A stretch of DNA of 12,037 nt from Davidsoniella eucalypti (Eukaryota > Ascomycota > Sordariomycetes > Microascales > Ceratocystidaceae). The stretch is taken from assembly GCA_004009845.1 (NCBI GenBank), contig RMBW01000338.1, positions 1-12,037 of the forward strand. The letters are read 5' to 3'. Numbering within the stretch: position 1 is the stretch's first letter; each line of letters opens with the position of its first letter. A program made the translations under genes and the position numbers. The notes under the pieces were generated by a model, which saw nothing but the letters and a program-made list of their open reading frames with translations, made no database searches and was not told where the DNA came from. Below are positions 8,234 to 12,037 of this stretch, in pieces.

Positions 8234-9843
8234 AGGTTTAGCTACATTATAAAACCCTACATGTGTAATCTTACTTTTGGACAGGATTCGGAAAGAACCC
8301 CCACCAAAGAAAGTTACTAACCCTTGTGTGGGTTGGATCACTGCCGAGATGTGTGGGAGAATAACATGGGGAGAAAGAAGGACTTGATGCTAGTTAGACA
8401 CAATCATGGCCAAATATTCCTATATTACTCGCCTCCTGTTAAGCCAGTCGTCGGCCGGCCTTTCCTTTTCACTGCTCTAATTTGATCTGTTTTCGCTACC
8501 CCATGAGGCTGAAGATAACTTGACAAACTTCCTGCTTTGGTTTATCATCCAACAGGGACCGATCTTTGATCTCTTAAAGGAGGACAAACAATGTTTGGTA
8601 CTATTGCTTCTCTATATGGTTAGATATTGCTCAAATATGTTTCATGCTCATCTACATAATTTGATACGTGAATGTTAAGGCTTGATGGACCCACATGGAG
8701 TTTACGAGGCATGTAAAGTGCAAATTGTAGCGAGTACTTGGCCTTTTGAACATAGCCACATTTTTATTGACTTTGTCTGTCAGCAAATTCATGGAGGGTG
8801 AGACACAAGCGGATACCGGCCAATATCTTCTCAAAAGCTCCCGCTGCGCCCGAGATAACCAGGCATCGACAGGAATGCATCATAAAGGCAGCCAACAGTG
8901 TCAAGTCATCAGTGCTGCTTAGAGCTAGTGGAATTGTGTTGATGAATCATAAGAACGCATAGTAAAGTAAGGGACACAGCGGTGAGACCGCGGGGTCAGC
9001 GGCAATGTGATGAAGATTCTGACGAGCCAGATAATCATTGCACCATCTTAGGCACCAGTAAAACTAGCGATGGAGTGTGCTTGGTGATGCTAGAACCAAT
9101 AGAGATATTGCTAGTTTGTAGGGGCGCCTAGTTGAAGGCTGTGCTACAGTCTCTTAGCCTGAGAAGAGGGGTAGTGTCAAGTCGGATTAGCAATAGGCAC
9201 AGATCAAGGCATTGTGGGACGAGTTTGGGTTGATACGATCAATGTTTGCTGTGAATCTGACAACAAAGCTACGAATCTCGAAATATTCATTGCAGAGTAG
9301 CCGAAAAGTATCGTACAATGGGGCGTTTGTTACCGTCTTTGCGGTGCCGTAGTGTAGCTGATGAGCTTACGCTGCGTTATGCAGCTTGAAATGTGGGGCA
9401 TGGGCCTGGTCAGGAACCAGGAGAAATGGGCGGTGGGAATTTAATTAGCTGGTTCTACTGGTAGAGAAGCAACTTCTGCTGCTGCGACTCTGCCAACACT
9501 AGAAGGACGAAGTGCTCGTCCCATCCCCCTGTAACGGGTAGTTTGGAACCTGCAGCTCAGTAGTTGTAGGTATGATATGAGTAAATATGAGAGTATACAA
9601 GTCGTGTTTTGTGAGTGCATGGCACGGCGGCTCTGGAAAGGGAAGATGTATGCAAATAAGGACCAATACCCACTAGACATCGTGAACTTAGGACCCTATC
9701 AACGTACATATTACGTAGCACTTACCCTTCTCAAGGGACTAGCGGATTAGTTACTCATTTCATAGAGGAGAAGATAGCCACTATAGAGACATGCCACATA
9801 ACTAGAATCTATCAAGTCAGCAATAACAACAGCACCACAGAAA

Positions 9844-9858
9844 GTACGAAATTCGTAC
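9844..9858. repeat. 15-bp near-palindrome with 7-bp arms
   Basis: GTACGAA (9844-9850), one central base, then TTCGTAC (9852-9858) form a perfect inverted repeat. Such symmetry could be a dimeric factor site. One copy of this size in 12 kb can also occur by chance, so no function is assigned. Confidence 0.3.
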
Positions 9859-10094
9859 AAACCTCACAAACCTAGAGGGACTTATAGCTATCTTTAGCTC
9901 CAAAGTTCCTGGGCCGACCCTAAGCTAGAGGGCAGTATATCTGTACTACAAGATACTGAACTACTAGATAGGAAGCAATGTATACTAAACTGATCGGTAG
10001 GTGATCGGATGGCCGGACTGGGTTCAATTGCATGTAATATACAGCAGCCTGTCATCAAATCTCCTCGAAGTCGGTGCACAATGCATTTGCGAGC

Positions 10095-10616
10095 ATGATC
10101 GTGCAGCCGAACGCAGGAGGTGGTATACAACTAAACTCTAGAAGTATAACTACGTATCAACACATGCACAAACACTCAAAAAGGGCTGCCGCATCGACTC
10201 GCGGCCCTCGTAATAACTCCCGATCTGTAGTAAAGGACCCCGGCGGAGCATATATTATTAGTATTCCTGCGCTGGCTCCCCTCCCAAATCCGACCCCAGA
10301 TGCTAATCTAGTGGACTCTGCTATCGTGTCCTTTTGTCGTTGCCTGGCCCATCACCTAGATTTGTACTGCAGGAAGAAGGAAGACCGAAAGAAGCTCAAG
10401 GAGGCGAATGAGCCTAGCCTGCCAACCGTCAGAAAGCCAGCAGCAGCAAGCAGCTGGTACGGAGCAGTAATCTACTTCATTATAGCGGCCATAGGTAGCG
10501 AAGCTGATAGCATGACACTGTGCCCTACGTACCTTTTTGCGGAGGAGCTTGCTCAGGGGGTACCATATCTATGTGGCCCCTTCCCAGCCACCGCACACTG
10601 GGTACAAGACGCTTAG
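10095..10616 (+). CDS. Unrecognised ORF of about 173 codons, doubtful gene
   Basis: An open frame starts at an ATG (MIVQPNAGGG) and ends with the TAG at 10614-10616. It includes a Cys/His-containing stretch (SFCRCLAHHLDLYCRKKEDR), a basic Lys-rich segment, and a short hydrophobic run (WYGAVIYFIIAAIG) that could be a membrane segment. I recognise no family. By a rough stop-codon calculation, an ORF this long is expected by chance in perhaps one of several windows this size. Codon use is not clearly biased. It ends about 500 bp before the actin start codon and could overlap distal promoter sequence. It may be a chance ORF, a fragment of a decayed element, or a lineage-specific gene. Confidence 0.2.
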   Translation: MIVQPNAGGGIQLNSRSITTYQHMHKHSKRAAASTRGPRNNSRSVVKDPGGAYIISIPALAPLPNPTPDANLVDSAIVSFCRCLAHHLDLYCRKKEDRKKLKEANEPSLPTVRKPAAASSWYGAVIYFIIAAIGSEADSMTLCPTYLFAEELAQGVPYLCGPFPATAHWVQDA

Positions 10617-10890
10617 AGGCTGGAGTGGGGTGGAGCCCCCTGTAGATACCAGAGCAGAGGCCTGGCGACGTCGCTGTACGGCACCACGAGTACCTAGTAG
10701 TCACCCTGAGAAGCAGTACCAACTCAGGGGCATCTTAGTGAAATGTATACAGTGTGTCAAGCTACTCCCCTATTTGGCGGGTGGACAGCTTTGAGTGCTA
10801 TGTACTTTCTCGCGGGAGCTTGCTGACTTAGGTACCTGATGCTTAGCACGGACACTGAAAGCTAGTTCAAGCCTTTGTTGGCCTCCCCCA

Positions 10891-11133
10891 CCAGATAAAT
10901 TTGGACCACTCCCAATCCTTTCTTAGTTTCCTGCCACCGCCCAAGACCAACCTACACCTCTTTCTTCTTCTTTCCATTCTTCCCTCCTACAAGCTTGTGA
11001 ATAGCCTCGTCTTCATCGCCATCAACTCTCTTTTTTCTTTATAGCTTACTCGATCAGGATATCGTGTGAGCGTTTTTAATACTGTCTTTCTCTCTTTTCT
11101 ACGTTTAACGTTTATCTACACAACACCGCCAAA
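10891..11133 (+). promoter_or_regulatory. Actin core promoter and pyrimidine-rich 5' leader
   Basis: A CCAAT motif lies at 10912-10916. A CT-rich tract follows from about 10950 to 11045 (runs such as TTTCTTCTTC and CTTCCCTCC). CT blocks just before the transcription start are typical of strongly expressed filamentous-fungal genes. An AT-rich GATAAATTT lies at about 10893-10901. The leader runs to the ATG in the context CGCCAAAATGG, which is close to the fungal optimum. The exact transcription start cannot be read from the sequence. Confidence 0.5.
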
Positions 11134-12037
11134 ATGGAAGGTTAGTACTGTCACCACACATGTTATCATTGCCACCTTGCTGGGAGAGCAGCTCGGAAAC
11201 AACCTACGGCACAATGCATCATCAATTGGCCCATCTCAGTATCGCCAAAATGCGATTAATCAATCATTGGAACATTGATACTAACTACTCATCTCTCAAA
11301 CAGAGGAAGTCGCTGCCCTCGTCATCGATAACGGGTAAGCTCATAATCAACAAAGCTCATCTTCACCGACTTAGGCCCACCCGCTTCGCGTCGACCATAT
11401 CTCCTGAATGCCATTGATGCCCACCACCATCCCGTATCGAGTGATTCAATGATATCGGAAGATGTTCTAGATATAACACGCCATTTTCGAAACAAATTTC
11501 TGACTTTGCTGCTTTAGTTCCGGCATGTGCAAGGCCGGTTTCGCCGGTGATGATGCTCCTCGTGCTGTTTTCCGTAAGTTCCAAGTACCCCGCTTTCTTT
11601 TGATAGCTGTCCATTCCTGATCAGAGCACACTTCTGAATCGAAATGCGCTTGATTCTTGATACAACGATCATATTATTGTTTCTAGCGACCAATTACTAA
11701 CATTTCTTGCTTCAGCCTCGATCGTTGGTCGTCCCAGACACCATGGGTAAGTTGTTCACTACCATCCCCCTTTTCAGCTGCCTTGCGCGCCCACTTAGCT
11801 TGGCAACAGCGCTCCACTCAAGGCCATCCTATGTGGGAATCGGCTCAGCGCAACACAAAGCTCCCGCCACTAACACACATCCAATATGTAGTATCATGAT
11901 TGGTATGGGTCAGAAGGACTCGTACGTTGGTGATGAGGCTCAGTCCAAGAGAGGTATTCTGACTTTACGCTACCCCATTGAGCACGGCGTCGTTACCAAC
12001 TGGGATGATATGGAAAAGATTTGGCATCACACTTTTT
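11134..12037 (+). CDS. ACT1: Actin, 5' part (exons 1-5, runs off the window end)
   Basis: This is the cytoskeletal ATPase that polymerises into F-actin for polarised growth, endocytosis and cytokinesis. Exons are 11134-11140, 11304-11334, 11518-11573, 11716-11746 and 11892 to the window end. All junctions are in phase. The four introns are 163, 183, 142 and 145 nt, each with a CTAAC or CTGAC branch point. The 90 visible residues of an expected 375 begin [15 protein letters not shown] and include the phosphate-binding loop (DNGSGMCKAG, residues 11-20), [19 protein letters not shown], the DNase-I-binding loop (residues 40-51), [11 protein letters not shown], and [12 protein letters not shown] at the edge. 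Exon 1 encodes only two complete codons, a common layout in filamentous-fungal actin genes. The introns are roughly twice as long as those of the other genes here. The identification is certain; the 3' three quarters lie outside the window. Confidence 0.99.

Larger units (their letters stand above)
7955..10890. other. Long intergenic region between Fes1 and actin
   Basis: The first 300-400 bp are the Fes1 leader and promoter, with a TATA-like TATATTTA on the minus strand near 8121-8135 and the heat shock element. Beyond about 8300 I scanned both strands and found no recognisable gene, tRNA or transposon protein. Only short open frames occur, apart from one of about 170 codons at 10095-10616. 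Small inverted repeats occur at 9405-9421 and 9844-9858. The region may contain decayed repeats that cannot be identified without a database search. Confidence 0.5.

Noticed and set aside
9003..9165. Possible C/D snoRNA (GTGATGA near 9007 and CTGA motifs downstream)
   Set aside because: The spacing between candidate boxes is wrong and there is no terminal stem; short motifs like these recur by chance.
9405..9421. Hairpin CCTGGT-CAGGA-ACCAGG as a terminator or regulatory structure
   Set aside because: The stem is only 6 bp, there is no associated gene end or T run, and intrinsic terminators are not expected in a fungal nucleus.
8300..9700. Decayed retrotransposon in the Fes1-actin gap
   Set aside because: I translated much of the minus strand by eye and found no reverse transcriptase, integrase or RNase H motif, and no flanking long repeats. 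A relic too decayed to recognise is not excluded.

Overview
This looks like nuclear DNA of a filamentous ascomycete (Pezizomycotina). The genes have short introns with GTAAGT/GTATGT-type donors, CTAAC or CTGAC branch points and YAG/AAG acceptors. The window carries single-copy housekeeping genes with fungal signatures: actin, Fes1, mitochondrial ribosomal protein uL5m, and a fungal-type ubiquitin-specific protease. The widely spaced genes might suit a leotiomycete with an expanded genome, but that placement is a guess.

Layout from left to right. Bases 1-51 may be the last codons of an unknown plus-strand gene. A five-exon ubiquitin-specific protease occupies 390-3534 on the minus strand. It has a complete catalytic triad and a C-terminal tail with a polybasic block and a CaaX-type terminus (CLVM). 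A 2.2 kb divergent spacer (3535-5762) holds no convincing gene. The nuclear gene for mitochondrial ribosomal protein uL5m (MRPL7 type) runs on the plus strand at 5763-7033 in three exons. It converges on the intronless gene for the Hsp70 nucleotide exchange factor Fes1 (7334-7954, minus). About 250 bp upstream of the Fes1 start is a near-perfect heat shock element of five alternating pentamers. A further 3 kb has no recognised gene, only one unidentified ORF of about 170 codons. The window ends in the 5' part of the actin gene (exons 1-5, 90 residues), preceded by a pyrimidine-rich promoter or leader.

Four reading-frame breaks stand out: one in the protease and three in uL5m, the last inferred from an unusual C-terminus. 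Each could be repaired by one extra base in a short homopolymer run. This looks more like base undercalling in the assembly than gene decay, but both remain possible.

The genes are not an operon or a functional cluster; they serve separate housekeeping roles in protein turnover, mitochondrial translation, Hsp70 cycling and the cytoskeleton. I see no evidence of a novel multi-gene system, CRISPR array, phage or intact transposon. The most biologically informative signals are the heat shock element before Fes1 and the predicted prenylated tail of the protease.
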